From NCBI GenBank assembly GCA_934636045.1, contig CAKTZP010000127.1, positions 1 to 5,856 of the forward strand: a DNA stretch of 5,856 bases, written 5' to 3'. Positions 5,739-5,856 of this stretch are shown piece by piece (the first letter of the stretch is position 1; each line of letters starts with the position of its first letter). The translations under genes were made by a program, and so were the position numbers. The notes beneath the pieces are model-generated. The model was not told the DNA's origin and ran no database searches. It worked only from the letters and a program-made list of their open reading frames with translations. Source of the stretch: an uncultured Oscillospiraceae bacterium. GTDB taxonomy: Bacteria > Bacillota > Clostridia > Oscillospirales > Oscillospiraceae.

Positions 5739-5856
5739 CTGTCCGCGAGGGGGAAGCCCATGAGGGGACAGGGTGTACCTTGTAAATTAAACAACGAGAA
5801 ACATGAACAAACACCTTGAGCAAATGATTGTGAAAAAACAATTGAGTTGTTCAAAA
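5739..5856 (+). ncRNA. Putative rRNA operon leader (partial)
   Basis: The transcript begins with a hairpin, CTGTCC (5739-5744) with GGACAG (5766-5771), that can hold a smaller GGG/CCC stem (5750-5752 with 5757-5759). Two bases later comes TGTACCTTGTAAATT (5774-5788), which resembles the boxA-like motif of Firmicutes rRNA operons (TGTTCTTTGAAAACT type). The order hairpin then boxA matches rRNA antitermination leaders. An AT-rich tail follows with a seven-base inverted repeat, TGAACAA (5804-5810) and TTGTTCA (5847-5853), around an inner ATTGT/ACAAT stem (5827-5831, 5838-5842). No 16S sequence is reached before the window ends. The alternative is the untranslated leader of a protein gene. Confidence 0.5.

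Noticed and set aside
5565..5819. An 84-codon plus-strand frame across the right-hand intergenic region
   Set aside because: It runs through the repeats and the strong promoter, lacks a ribosome binding site at its start and resembles no known protein.
5803..5856. A possible protein start, MNKHLEQMIVKKQLSCSK, open to the right edge
   Set aside because: The upstream sequence has no proper Shine-Dalgarno, unlike every ribosomal gene here, and the frame overlaps the inverted repeat of the likely rRNA leader. It could only be revived by sequence beyond the window.

Overview
The window reads as a chromosomal segment from a Gram-positive Clostridia-type bacterium, probably Oscillospiraceae-like. 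The evidence is the Firmicutes-style proteins and gene order, strong AGGAGG ribosome binding sites, sigma-A promoters and GC-rich third codon positions. The taxonomic call is an inference; no 16S sequence lies inside the window.

Positions 1-3262 hold the distal end of the large ribosomal-protein supercluster, all on the plus strand: infA, rpmJ, rpsM, rpsK, rpsD, rpoA, rplQ. These supply initiation factor IF-1, proteins L36, S13, S11, S4 and L17, and the RNA polymerase alpha subunit. The operon ends at a textbook Rho-independent terminator directly after rplQ. The rpmJ gene has only 37 codons and is easily missed.

Positions 3273-5536 hold an independent two-gene unit. It starts at a sigma-A promoter with an extended -10 element immediately downstream of the terminator. 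It encodes a FemX/FemAB-type peptidoglycan aminoacyltransferase followed, after three bases and in the same frame, by a fold-type III PLP racemase of the alanine racemase family. Together they suggest a cell-wall module: one enzyme decorates the stem peptide and the other makes a D-amino acid. The racemase keeps the two catalytic residues (Lys32, Tyr255) but has lost several canonical entryway and pocket residues, and it carries an insertion of about 20 residues. It is the least ordinary gene here.

Positions 5537-5856 contain no convincing protein-coding gene. They hold two copies of a short palindromic repeat (5547-5634), then A-tracts leading into a near-consensus sigma-A promoter (TTGACA, 17 bp, TATTAT), a hairpin and a boxA-like motif. 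This arrangement resembles the leader of a ribosomal RNA operon whose 16S gene would begin beyond the right edge. Nothing in the window looks like a mobile element, CRISPR array, tRNA or horizontally acquired island.
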